A stretch of 64,000 nt of DNA from Fulvia fulva (GCF_020509005.1 NC_063017.1:4898001-4962000), one strand, 5' to 3'. Shown: positions 30,931 through 43,509, counted from the first letter of the stretch. Notes: a model not told the origin generated them from the sequence alone. Translations and numbers: made by a program.

Positions 30931-32278
30931 ATGGCGAAGGACGTCGAAAGCGACATCGAAGTCGTCCGCCATGATGGCAACAAAGATGTCGCTTCATCAG
31001 CCAGCTCAAACGATCTGGATGATACATACAATCTCTACAAGCAGCAAAATATGGACAATGTCGACCCTCAAGAAGCAAGTCGAGTTCTTCGCAGAATCGA
31101 CTACCACATCCTCCCAATCCTAATGATGACATACATGCTCCAATACCTCGACAAATCCTCCATCAACTTCGCCTCCGTCCACGGTCTACGTCAAGGCACT
31201 AACCTCAAAGGTCAGGACTACAGCTGGCTTGGTTCGATCTTTTACTTTGGATACCTCGTCGCGCAGTACCCTGCTGGCTATGCCCTGCAAAGGTTACCAT
31301 TGGGGAAGTTCATCGGTGCTATGATTCTGGCTTGGGGGATTCTGATTATTACGACGCCGGCTTGTACGAGTTTTGCGGTTATTGCGACGAATAGATTTCT
31401 TCTGGGTGTGTTTGAGGCGGTGGTGAATCCGGGATTTGTGTTGGTAATGGCGATGTGGGATTAGAAGAATGAGCAGGCAAGCTTGAATGGCCACTAGCTC
31501 GAGTGGATCCCCTTCGCTGACTATATTGTAGCCACTCCGCTTAGTAATAATACTACTGCATGAACTGTGTTGCAGGTCTTTTCGGCGGCACCCTTGGCTA
31601 TGCCATCGGGCACATCACGTCTGGACTTCCTCAGTGGATGTACATCTTCCTGATCTTTGGCTCGATAAGCATTGTCTGGGGAGTGGTGTTCTTGATCTCC
31701 ATGCCCGACATCCCATCATCAGCTCGTTTCTTGAGCCGTGAGGAGAGGATCGTGGCAGTCGAACGAGTTGCTACGAATCGACAGGGAGTCAAGAATCACC
31801 ACTTCAAGAAGTATCAGCTGTGGCAGTTCTTGCGTGATCCCAAGACGTGAATTCTGTTTGTTATGAGTACGGCTGCGCAGATTCCGAATGCGCCGCAGGG
31901 AACGGTATGTACTCGGTGCACTATGCTGCGAAGATGGATGCTGACCAGTCTCAGTTCATGTCCATCATCCTCGAGACCTTCGGCTACACCGCGCTGAAGA
32001 CCCAGTACATGCAGATGCCCGGCAATGGCGTGCACATTGTGTCGCTGCTCCTCGGCGGCTGGATCGCATCTCGATGGCCAGGTATGCGATGCGTCGTCAT
32101 GATTGTGGGCAACCTGATTTGTGTCGCTTGCGGAGGTGTGCTTGTTGGACTGTCAGCAGACCATACTTGGGTAGGTTGGTAGCACTCTGGTTGGCGTCTT
32201 GTCAGTCAGTTGGCTTTGCGATCAGCTTGACTATGGTCAGCTCGAATGTTGCTGGGTACACGAAGAAACAGCTTACTG

Positions 32279-32286
32279 GTGCTGCT
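32279..32286 (+). repeat. Left copy of 8-bp target-site duplication
   Basis: GTGCTGCT immediately precedes the left end of the hAT element and is repeated exactly after its right end at 35619-35626. Eight base pairs is the duplication length made by hAT transposases. Confidence 0.95.
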
Positions 32287-35200
32287 CAGTGTCCGCATCA
32301 ACCAACGCCTGTTGATTGAGGGTTGCAACTTTGGTTGGCATTGAGGGCCTCAACCAATCAACCAACCATTGCGGATCAATCAATCCTCAACTGGCTATCA
32401 TAGGCAACTTAGTTGAGCAGTTGACAGGCATTATATAGTCGTGTTGTTGGTGAATCTTTGATATTGCATGTGATTCTCAGGGCTTATTTTAGCAAAAGAC
32501 CCAAACACTAAGCGTCATTTCCCCGCAAAACCGTTGTCAATCAGATATCGCAGATTAGATCGCAGGCATCTGTTGGCTAGAGCTGACTCCGACCCGCGCG
32601 GCCCTTCCTCGGAAGCTGCACCTCCAAACCTTGCGGCACTCCGGAGAAGAGCCTTCAGGAGACTCAGGATTTACAACCATATTGTCGACCTTATTATGCC
32701 ACAACCAACACACCAATATGGCTTCACAGACTCGCAAAAGCAAGCGCTAACATAGTCAAATCGAACCTGAAACTCCTGGGCCTAGACCTACGACATAGGC
32801 TACGCGATCGAAGCGACTACGAAAATCCTAATCTATGCTGCCCTTCGCGAACAAAACACCAGAAACACCACCTCCTACGCAGCCGACACTATCGCAATCG
32901 AGCGCTAACGAGACACCAAACATATAGACCGAAGACAGCGAGCAATCGGAGGCTAGCGACGATGCTAGCGACACCGAGCCGGCTACGGTCATAGCCTTAG
33001 AGCGATGCCACTTCGACATTGATTATACGCGTCTGAAGGGCGATAAGATCGTGCTACGCTTCCGTAACAAAAGAAACACCTTCGGTAACAAGATATCGTT
33101 TATCTTTAAGTATAGACTCGAGGTATAGAAGCTCGAGCACGGTAAGGCGAAGGGTAGATACTAGCTCTACCGGTACTGCTACGAGGACAATACGACGCGA
33201 CAGTTATAGGCTTGTCGCTCGACTACTAGCTGTATAGATCACCTCCTTTCGAAACACGGCATCTCACCGTCGCGTACGACGGCGACGACGAAGCGACCGA
33301 CAGTAGACGAGACCGCGATCGCCGCCTACCTCGAGAAACTCGACCCTTTCGCCGCCGAGCAGTTTTTGACCGACTTTATCAACTAGATCGTCCGCGACGA
33401 CATTACCTTCGAACAGGCGGCAAGCGACAACCTCCGAAAGGTTATACTCGGCGGTAGCCTAGCGGTAAAATATCTACTACCGGCGGCTCGAACAGTGTCA
33501 ATATAGCTCAAGTAGGCCTATCGCGAACGACGGCCGGACCTCGTGAAACAGTTCGAGCGCGTCGCCAAAGTCCACCTTAGTATAGATATCTAGGTAACAA
33601 GTAACGATCTATCGCTACTCGCCGTCGTAGCGTACTTTATCGACGCGAATAGGCAGTTCAAGACAGCGTTGCTCGGATTGCGACCGGTCGGCGGACATCA
33701 CAATAGAGTCAATATTGCGACCGTAGCGCGGTAGGTAATAAACGACTTCAATCTAGACGGTAAGATAGGCGCCTTCGTTATAGACAATACGGATAACAAC
33801 GACACGGCGATTCGAGCGCTCGCTACCTCGCTCTAGCAGCCTATCGACGAACACGAGTAGCGACTACGATGCCTCGGACACATAATCAACCTCGTCGTCC
33901 GCGCTCTATTGTTCGGCGACGGACTTAAGCGACTCGAAGACGAGTTACGTAAAGTAGGTAAGCAGAAACACTCAGATTGCGCCCGTGAAGCTAGCGTTGC
34001 GATACCCCTTACAAAACCCCTAATACACTCCTTAATCGTTCAAAACTGCCCTTAGATCTATCGGCTAATAAGAGGCCTAAGAACTGCTTCAACTCACGAG
34101 GCTAACACGAAGATTCGCGCTCAAAACGCGTCTACAACCTGATCAAAACAACACTCCTCGGTCGCAATCTAACTGTTTCTCGTAGGTAACGACGAGTCCT
34201 TCACCTCATAGCGTAAGGCCGGCGCGATTGGCAAACTTTATAACCTCGTCACCTATATCTATCGCTCCGAGGCACGAATCGAGACGTTCAACGAAGTATA
34301 GCGCGACGAATAGACCTCTCTCTATCACAATTACCTTCGCTTGATCCGCGACGGCGGAGTGAGGTAGAACAGCACGCTAGCTATAATAAGACGCGCTCTT
34401 AAGCTTTAAGGAGCGATCGACCGATACTATAGGAGGTAGACGCGTAGCGACGGCCGAGACGAACAGAACTACTCTATTAAAGACGACACGCTTAATGCGG
34501 ACGATTGGGAAGAATTGAGACACTTTGAAGAGCTATTACTACCGTTCGAGTAGGCTACGAAGCGTGTCGAAGGCAACGTAACGTCCGGTACGTACGGCGT
34601 AGTATAGGAAGTCCTACCTATTATAGACTTCTTGTTCCTTACGCTTAAGCGTCGTTCGAAGGAAGTCGAGTCTTATAGCGACTTATTCACCGACAGATAT
34701 CGCCACTGTCTCAACTATAGGTTCGTAAAGCTGAAGGACTACTATAATCTGAGCGATAGGTCACGAATCTACCGCGCCGCAATCGCCCTACATCCGTACT
34801 ATCGACACACCTACTTCGAATAAGTATAGACTGATATTGGCGCCGCTGAAATCAGTAGGGCTAAGCAGACAGTCTATGACCTCTACGCCGAGCTACTCGA
34901 AGAACTATCTTACGAGCTAACGATAGAACCATTACGTCCACCTCTATCGCTACGCGAACAACAAGACTTCGACGAAGACTAGACTACTATGTTCAAGGAC
35001 TTCACTTCACGTGTCGTTCAGTAGCCGGCCGTCCAGCATCGCCGCAAGCGACAACGGCAAGAGACTGAGCTAGAGCGATATCTCAAGGACGACATCAATA
35101 TAGTCAAGTATAGCGACGACAACAAGGTGTTGAAGGACTATTATCTCAAGCGGCCGCTCGACTGGTGGCGAGATCGAGGTGAAGCACTATATCCAACAGT

Positions 35201-35618
35201 CGCTCAGCTGGCTTATCGTCTATTCGCAGTACCTGGCATGTCGACTCAATGTGAGCGTGTTTTCTCTCACGGCAAGAAGGTGGTGACAGACGAGCGATAT
35301 AATATCAAGGCGGACACGATAGAGGCTTCATTGACCCTCAAAGATTGGCTAATGAACGACTTAGTAGACGGCAAAGCCATGTGGACGACACTAGCTGAGG
35401 TGAATGAGAAACAGGCTCAGAAAGAGGCTGAAGAAAGAGCTATATCAGAGGCAGCAGAGATATCACATGAATAACAACAACATTCACCTTAATCAACCCT
35501 GCAACCAGTCAACTAGTTGGCTCTGAGGCCTCAACCAATCAACCAACGCGCCAGTGAGCTCAATCGATCAACTGGCCTATAGGCAACTTCAAGGGTTGGT
35601 TGGTTGATGCGGACACTG
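32287..35618 (+). mobile_element. hAT-superfamily DNA transposon, non-autonomous by decay
   Basis: The 3332-bp element has perfect 20-bp terminal inverted repeats: left CAGTGTCCGCATCAACCAAC, right its exact reverse complement, flanked by the 8-bp duplication GTGCTGCT. Both subterminal regions carry many CAACCAATCAACCAAC-like units in both orientations, possible transposase-binding sites; a GGCCTCAACCAATCAACCAA-like block occurs near both ends. The interior is one transposase-like frame riddled with TAG codons (see the pseudogene entry). Perfect ends and duplication imply a fairly recent insertion or one whose ends escaped mutation, although the coding part is dead. It inserted into the MFS transporter gene, leaving the host reading frame traceable on both sides. 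Confidence 0.95.
32835..35474 (+). pseudogene. hAT transposase remnant, TAG-rich
   Basis: From the ATG at 32835 (MLPFANKTPETPPP) the frame shows a BED-type finger-like region (GRY-stop-LYRYCYEDNTT; STTSCIDHLLSKHGI), the catalytic-core phrases VTSNDLSLLAVVAYFID and IGAFVIDNTDNNDTAIRAL, LRCLGHIINLVV, and, in the last part, the hAT C-terminal dimerisation segment (YPTVAQLAYRLFAVPGMSTQCERVFSHGKK, written here in family order; positions about 35180-35280). Twelve TAG stops and no TAA or TGA interrupt the first 1.25 kb; several fall where relatives have Trp. After about 34000 the reading frame has probably shifted or contained an intron. The last 350 nt (35127-35474) are uninterrupted. Confidence 0.85.
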
Positions 35619-35626
35619 GTGCTGCT
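35619..35626 (+). repeat. Right copy of 8-bp target-site duplication
   Basis: GTGCTGCT directly follows the right end of the hAT element and matches 32279-32286 exactly. It belongs to the interrupted transporter gene. Confidence 0.95.
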
Positions 35627-36089
35627 ATCTTCGTGGGATATTGCGTCGGTGAGTCCCAAGTACATCAGAAAGTACTTGCTGATAGCATGCTGACCAACTG
35701 CAGGCAACATCATCGGCCCTCAGACCTTCATCGAAAGCGAAGCCCCTGGATACTCATCAGCATATATCGCCATCAACCGACCCAGTGATGAGAGCTCAAT
35801 AAGAGAAAGAAGCCATCGAGATGGGAATGCAAGATGTCACCGAACTGGACAATCCGGGTTTCAGATATAGTCTTTAGGCCCCAGGACGACATTGACTTAT
35901 TAGCCCACGCAGCCCTACTCACGCTTTCTGCTCACTGCATGGCCTGGATTGTGGCTACGGCCGAGCCGATCGCTGCATCTCATGACTCACATTCAAAGAT
36001 TGAGAAGACTACAAATGTCCAGGCCACCAAGGAAAGCGGCGTCGGTCATGCTTCCTCTTGATACCATCTCGAAACTCGGATCATAGAAC

Positions 36090-36643
36090 ATGGCACCGGA
36101 CAACAGCGCTGCTCTTGGGACAGATGTCGATCATGGCGTCGACAGCATGACCGGCTCCTGCCTATGTGGCGGCATAACTGTGACTGTCCGACAACAAGGA
36201 CTTTTCGAAAAGCCAGCAGGCCATACATGCCACTGTGCGGTACGCTCAACAGACGAGAGAATGTGGTCATTGTCTGACACCTGCAGAACTGTCGAAAGAT
36301 GTCCAGCTCCGCCTTCATGAGCCTACTCATGATCCGCACATCTGACCTTGACATGTCTGATCCCAAGTCACTGCTGAGAATCTACGGCGACAACAACTCC
36401 ACAAGTGGACGTACGGTCCTACGGCCATTCTGTTCGGAATGTGGCAGTCCAACAGCCGCTACAAGTGAGAGCGAACCACGATTGTCGTTTGTTGCTCTGG
36501 GCCTGTTTCCGAAGACGCCAAAGCCAGAATTCGAGCTGTTTACTGCTCACCGACAGGACTGGGCGAAGCCATTGACGACAGCAGAAACACAATACTTGTT
36601 TGCTGATGAAGTGTTGCAGTATAAAGATCGGATGTTGCAATGA
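36090..36643 (+). CDS. GFA/CENP-V-type zinc protein
   Basis: Exons 36090-36239 and 36287-36643 give 168 residues; the 47-nt intron has donor GTACGC, branch CTGAC and acceptor TGCAG, phase 0. Splicing joins HTCHCA to NCRKMSSSAFM and so rebuilds the canonical GFA metal site. Zinc ligands appear as CLCGG (C24, C26), CHC-A-NC (C47, C49, C52) and CSECG, followed by the family phrase SLLRIYGDNNSTSGRTVLRPFC. GFA-domain proteins are Mss4-like folds; the founding member promotes the reaction of glutathione with formaldehyde, but many fungal members have unknown roles. Upstream in-frame residues MAPDNSAALGTD are not conserved; a start at the Met of MTGSCLCGG is possible. Confidence 0.85.
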
Positions 36644-37582
36644 TGGAAGAGGCGCTCGAATGGCTGAATGGCTGCTCGGACAAACATGGTCGGGAGGCGA
36701 TGTGTGTCCGATGGGAACAGGTACGGCAGCGATGAGTCGAACAGCGTCAGTCCGTGTGGTTGCAAACATCGTCAATGGCATTCGGTGCTCTGGTGTACTG
36801 GGACTTGTGCCCAGAGTGCGCGACCTTATACCACCTAGCTTCGAGTACATGGCTTGGTCGTTCATCTTCGCCAACGAGCTTGTGTGTTCCGTCTACACAC
36901 TCTGACTTACACGTCAATCTTGAAAATGGCTCAACGGAAAGCAGGAAGGCAACATTGTTTGCCATGGCAACAATGTGGCAGTGAACCTCATCCGAATCTG
37001 TCGCCGTTGCATCGAACCCGTCGCCCGGCCCGGTCGATTCGGCAGCCATCCACCCAGCCTTACACAAAACGGGCAACCAACGCATGAAAAACGCAATCTC
37101 CCGTCCACAACGACGTCGTGAACGTTGTGGCAGAAACAAATCCTCACCTGAAGAATGGCAGGTGCGACCCTCTTGAGACAAATCTTCGCCGCACCGGCCG
37201 ACGTGACATCCGCGGTACAAAGCATTTGTACAACCTCCACCCTGTTGCATTCTGTACCATCCACCTGGTTTGTGTCCTTCCAGCATGTTTGGCAATCGGG
37301 CGGGCTTCTGTGCGAGGTGGGGCGCGTCTGTGGCTAGTGAGGAATGTGAGCGTGTCTTGCCTTTGATATTCTAGCCAAAAGGCCCAGGCATGTGGACTTT
37401 TGAACTGAACGGCTGGTCTGTTGGACGGTTCTAGCCTGACCTACTTTCTCCAGCCCTTGCGTGTCTTGCAAGCCAAGCTTTTTTCTGTTCTTGGGAGCGA
37501 TATCAAAAGGTAGTGCTTCGACACCTCGAGAGAAAGTCTTCTGCTGAGTCCAGTAGCAGAAAGAAGAGTCAGTGGTTTCGTG
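36644..37582. other. Intergenic, no gene seen
   Basis: 939 bp between the GFA gene and the chitinase gene, both on the plus strand. Frames on both strands are open for up to 180 codons, but they overlap each other, lack ATG context and show no domains. The chitinase promoter lies in the 3' part. Confidence 0.45.
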
Positions 37583-39115
<1,533 letters not shown>

Positions 39116-39269
39116 TTGGGGATCCTCGTTTGGAGAGGGCTTGTGGGCAATTGTATGGTTTGAGCGTTAGCATGTATTATGAGATATACTTAATGGTAAT
39201 GACGATGTTATGATATGGCACACCGAATGACCGCTGCGTCGGTAGCGCTTGTCACGATCATGACTGTCG

Positions 39270-40033
39270 TTACGGCCGCGCCATGCCGTAATAGATGAAC
39301 CCGATTGGCCATGCAATGCCCACGAAGAGCAATGCGCGAAATATGCTATTAGAGCCCCGGCTGAGGGAAAAAGTCAGCAGGCCGAAATCGAAGGCGATGA
39401 CTGCCGTGATCGGATCCTTGTATGTAGGCACCGATGGTATAAGAAAGGCTCCGGCGACCCAGAGGTTGTGGAAGATGCCGACAACGATCTCGGCAGGCGT
39501 CTGATGGATGTCATGCTTCATGACATTCTCAACGCCCAGAGAGATGCCCACCGCGAAGATTCCCCCTCCAACGACCGCCCGCCGATCGACTTCATCGCCG
39601 GCATGATCATGATCATGGTACAAGCCAGGAGATGTACCACGCCAGCGTGCGTCAGGGTTGATATGCACTTGACGGAAGCGTGCCTGTCGACGGGTATGGC
39701 AGCTTTTATATTGGTCATGCATGGAAGTACCAGCAGCGACACCGAGCGGAGGACATAGACCCAGCAGAAAAGGACAGTCCGGGGTACATACAGTTCGGAC
39801 AGCGAGAAGTATATGGCGAGGACGGATGATAGGAGGAGTCGAACAGCCCGAGCTGCTGCCAGTGCACTGATTCGAAGTCCTCCAGTGTGAGCTTGAGCCT
39901 GGAGCGGGAAGGAAAAGCCATTGGACAGTACGTATGCGGCGTAGGTGCAGTGTTCGGCCAATTCGTATATGCAGGTCACCGGACTGAGACGTAATATGGC
40001 ATGCCCGTCGTCGGAGCTAGGACCAGATATCAT
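39270..40033 (-). CDS. Putative polytopic membrane protein, unrecognised
   Basis: A two-exon model on the minus strand, 40033-39731 and 39683-39270, gives 238 residues; the 47-nt intron has donor GTACTT and acceptor GACAG, phase 0. About six hydrophobic segments appear: AVRLLLSSVLAIYFSLSEL, TVLFCWVYVLRSVSLL, VVGGGIFAVGISLGVENVM, IVVGIFHNLWVAGAFLIP, TAVIAFDFGLLTFSL and IFRALLFVGIAWPIGFIYYG. A charged loop with YHDHDHAGDEVDRR lies between the second and third. No family is recognised. The frame over exon 2 is convincing; exon 1 and the splice are less certain. The gene is convergent with the chitinase gene. Confidence 0.55.
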
Positions 40034-40460
40034 GGCTGTCAACGCTAAGACATGGAGCGCAGCGAAGCGTTGGATCGCTCCAGTGATTCGATCTGTAGGA
40101 TATGAGCATGTGAGTATTCCGAATCTTGCCCGTTGACCGTTTCCTTCTACTCACAATTGAGAGACCCGTCCATGAGTCTGGTGTCACTGCATGGAATGGG
40201 ATGAAAAGGATACTTAAGATGAACCAAAGCTCTGATGTTGCTGGCTCATCATTAGCTATCCCAGCACCAGATCGTCGACACGCCGTTTCGCACAAGGTGT
40301 GGGTATACTGACCAAAACTGTGCGACTGCACGGATCAATATTCCAGAGCCTCGTGGCTACGTGCGTTCTGTTTGAGCAGAACAACTACAAGCACAACAAT
40401 GGAGGTTTGCCCTTACTTCGACATTGTTGCTATATTCGCTGCATGCTGATCACTTTCCTC
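40034..40460. other. Intergenic, no gene seen
   Basis: 427 bp between two minus-strand genes. It should hold the promoter of the membrane-protein gene. No repeat or RNA gene is visible. Confidence 0.4.
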
Positions 40461-41684
40461 TCAATTACGCGTTCCTCCAGCCCGAAGCAATCTGGTCAGT
40501 GGGCCAATGACATAGGTGTTGAAGAAGTAACTGACCATTTCCGCTGCATGCTGCATAACGGAACGAGGGACACCATCCTGGAGCTGGTCGATCTCAGTTG
40601 CATCGCCAGCAGCATTTCCGTCAGGACTCTTCGGAGTTTCTTCATCGGTTGCATCATTGGCGTCATCTCGAGCATCGGACTCCTCCCGGTTGCCTGCGTT
40701 TTCGTCAGCGTCGTCACCCACAGGTGCTTCGCCATCTAGTAGAACATTGTCGTCGGCGATGTTTTTAGCCTTGGCTCGATTAGCAGCGAGTCGTTTTCTT
40801 GTCTTCACTTTGCGACGCTGCCGGGGATTGAGTGTTGGACCAGAACCAGACCCAGCTGTCACTTGCATTCCTGCAGCTGGTGCCAGTACATTGGCGACAG
40901 CCTGGCCATCGCTAGCTAGATGATCTTGGCTGAGCGCTATCTCTACGTTCTGGGTCGCTGCGACTGAAGCTGAAGACTGTGTAGGCATTACTTGACCCCG
41001 ACCGTGCGGCTTGCTTCCTCCCAGCTGATTGCGAGCAGCACGCACTGGTAGAACGACGGCGGTGCTATGTATGAGATGTGAAGTCCACGGGGCCAATGCA
41101 GGTGCCAAACCCATGGCGTTGCGGCTGAGTGCCGCATTGCTCAGCCCGTATCGACCACTACCGACGCGAGAGCCGGTCAATGTTATTGCAATCAAGACCC
41201 TGATTGCTCGACGCCATTGAGGACATCGCAGTTCATGAGCATCAAGTCTGGGATACCACCTCCTTTATGTCGCGTCTCGCAGCCGTCTGACATGCTGCAG
41301 ATGGCATATTAGGTACACGTACCTTCCGCCATGCAGCAAGTCCATAAAGAAATTTTGGCGCCTGAATCTCTCACTGCCCACAAACGTTTCCATGATTCTT
41401 AGCTCATGAAGGACCTCCTGCTCCTGGCGGTAGTAGTTGAGGATGTTGGTCAGGTCTGGACTAGAACGGCACGTCTCCATAGTCGCCGCGAATGGCTCAC
41501 GGAATGCAACAACCGGAGCACTGTGTTGCAAGTTGGGGGCGTGCAGGTCGTAGTCACGCAGCTGTTGGATCGTATACTCTGGCGAGGTCGCAAGAAATGT
41601 CGGCAAAGCATTGTGTCGGAGCAGATTGCCATCGTTCTCATCCTCACTTGTGCTTTTAGTGTCTGGGTTGCGATGACTGTTCAT
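40461..41684 (-). CDS. Orphan protein with lysine/arginine-rich and acidic middle
   Basis: Model: minus-strand exons 41684-41323 and 41247-40461, 382 residues, joined by a 75-nt intron with donor GTACGT and acceptor CCCAG, keeping phase 2. Exon 1 starts MNSHRNPDTKSTSEDEND. Exon 2 has a basic patch PRQRRKVKTRKRLAANRAKAK resembling a nuclear localisation signal (20 residues, about 40790-40850), an acidic Asp/Glu-rich stretch, and a final hydrophobic segment MVSYFFNTYVIGPLTRLL. No domain is recognised. The long open frames on the same strand are the main support; whether the two exons belong to one gene is inferred. Confidence 0.4.
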
Positions 41685-42354
41685 GCCTTAAAGTTCTGGA
41701 TCTGGAGAGTCTCATGTCAAGTTCCATTACGGCCCTTTTAAATACCTAGCACGATGCAATGTTGACAAACATCGCAGTCGAGAAACAGCCATACTGTTTG
41801 CCGCGACCTGGAAGTTGTCTGTGACTTCCTCAGTTTTCTGGCACGTGCCATCGGGCTTGATCCAGATGCGATGTTGTAGACTTGCTGACACGGCAGTTGA
41901 CCTTGACACATAAGTTCCCATGATACCACACCATCCATCGCAATATATTACCCTTCTCGACCCCGTCGAGCGAGTTGTCGATGTCGCCAATGATTCACCC
42001 GGAAGAACAGGCTAAAGCCGCTACCCCAGCCCTTGGCGGAGTCCAGCGCCCCGTCTCCAGATGAGATAGGTCACATGCCAAGCTGCCATTGTTTGGAGAC
42101 CGCAGGACCAACGTGCATGTACCTCCATCTATTCTGTACAGGCACTATAGGGTCGAGTTCTTGGGTTGTATACCAAGCACTGGAATTCCGGGCCTGCATT
42201 CCTTGCTTCTTCGCGTGTGGGCGACAAGGATCGACCCCATGGTCAGACAATGCGGAGAGCATGCAGGGCATGGCAGCTGGGGATCTCGCTGTATATATTC
42301 ATAGCTTCTGACCAGAGCGCGTAGTGTTTCAGTTCTTGTCTCCACTCAGTCGAC
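41685..42354. other. Intergenic, no convincing gene
   Basis: 670 bp between divergent genes. A minus-strand frame of 87 codons (41990-41727) is open but has no signal peptide, domain or good context. A TATATATTC sequence about 65 bp before the ATG at 42355 is a possible TATA-like element for the sugar-transporter gene. Confidence 0.4.
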
Positions 42355-43509
42355 ATGAAGTTCTCCCAAGCAGAAGGAGCGGACCCGGTCCTGACCCGTG
42401 CCATTGCCGAAGACAAGGTGCGATGGTGGAAGAAACCCAACCTGCGATACCTGTACCTCTTCCTCTTTCCGACATGTATGGGCATTGAGATCACCAGCGG
42501 CTTCGACAGCCAGATCATCAATGCTGTCCAGATTGTCGATCCATGGCAGGAATACTTCGGCGAGCCAGAGGGAGCACTTCTTGGAATCATCGGTGCCATG
42601 TATAGCTTAGGCGCTATCTGTTCGTTGCCGTTCATTCCCGTCATCAATCAGCATCTCGGACGGCGATGGTCGATCTTTCTGGGTAGCTGGGTTATGGTTG
42701 TTGGTGCAGTCATCCAGTGTACTGCGCAACATGTCGGCATGTATCTGGCCGCTCGATGGTTGCTGGGCTTCGGGATCCCGACGTGTATCATCTCTGGTGC
42801 GGCGATGTTGGGAGAGCTGGGGTATCCGAAAGAGCGACCTATCCTTACGTCGCTGTTCAATGCGAGCTATTTCATAGGCGCGATCACTGCGGCTGGTATC
42901 ACTTTCGGTACTCAATCTCTGGCACCATCGGACTGGTCGTGGAGAGTGCCGTCGCTTTTGCAGGCTGTGCCGTCCTTGATCCAGATATCGTTGATCTTGT
43001 AAGCTGATTCAGATTTTGTTGGATCGTCAAGCTGACTTCGTCCCAGCTTCGTGCCCGAATCTCCTCGCTGGCTGATCAGTAAAGACCGACGAGAGGAGGC
43101 CTTCGATATACTCGTCACGTTCCTCGTCGAGCTCTTCCCCTTCGCAGTCCGTACCCGAGGTATGGCGATCTTCCAGTTCTTCGGTCGTGGTGCGGGCTTC
43201 TTCAGCACTTTCGTCAATCCGATCGGCCTGAAGAATGCCACTTGGAAGTACCTCATCATGTATTGCGTTTGGCTGGCTTTCGAGATTGTGTGCATCTATT
43301 TCCTCTGGCCTGAGACCTATGGCAGAACCTTAGAAGAGCTGACCTTCCGTGAGTGTGCTTCTTTAGCCCAGACAAGCCTGCATTACTGACTTCTGTGAAC
43401 AGTGTTCGAAGATAAGTCTCTTCAAGAGCAGCAGGAGAAGATCACAATGCAGGAATTGCAAAAGGACATTCCGGATGAGAGAATCGAGGTGGTCGAGACG
43501 AAAGCATAA
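42355..43509 (+). CDS. Hexose/lactose-type MFS transporter with an internal deletion
   Basis: Exons 42355-42998, 43047-43348 and 43403-43509 give 350 residues with phases kept. The N-terminal half is a normal fungal sugar porter (LYLFLFPTCMGIEITSGFDSQ split as helix 1, YSLGAICSLPFIPVINQHLGRR, WLLGFGIPTCIISGAAMLGEL) through PESPRWLISKDRREEAFDILV. It then continues directly with TFLVELFPFAVRTRGMAIFQFFGRGAGFF, LFLWPETYGRTLEEL-type C-terminal sequence (seen as FLWPETYGRTLEELTF) and LFEDKS. Family members have about 190-200 residues between these points (the central loop and helices 7-10), which are missing here without a frame break. The product would have about eight instead of twelve helices and is unlikely to transport normally; it could be a regulatory remnant or a recent pseudogene. 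The introns remain intact. Confidence 0.8.

Larger units (their letters stand above)
30931..35877 (+). pseudogene. Allantoate permease-like (Dal5/anion:cation symporter) MFS transporter, disrupted
   Basis: The start MAKDVESDIEVV and helices 1-4 (RRIDYHILPILMMTYMLQYLDKSS; DYSWLGSIFYFGYLVAQYPAG) are those of the Dal5 family of carboxylate/allantoate carriers. Lesions: a TAG at 31462-31464 where relatives have MWYK; a +1 shift near 31545-31555, before tac-tac-tgc-atg; a TGA at 31848-31850 in DPKT-stop-ILFVMSTAAQIPNAPQG, where TGG is expected; and a 3.3 kb hAT element inserted after KKQLTGAA (32287-35618). Downstream of the element the gene resumes (AIFVGYCVG, 50-60-nt intron, NIIGPQTFIESEAPGYSSAYIAI) and ends near LDNPGFRYSL at 35877, again with at least one frame slip. 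Flanks of the insertion therefore still match one gene. No functional transporter can be made. Confidence 0.88.

Noticed and set aside
41727..41990. 87-codon minus-strand frame upstream of the shortened sugar transporter
   Set aside because: No signal peptide, family or splice context; length is within chance for this base composition.
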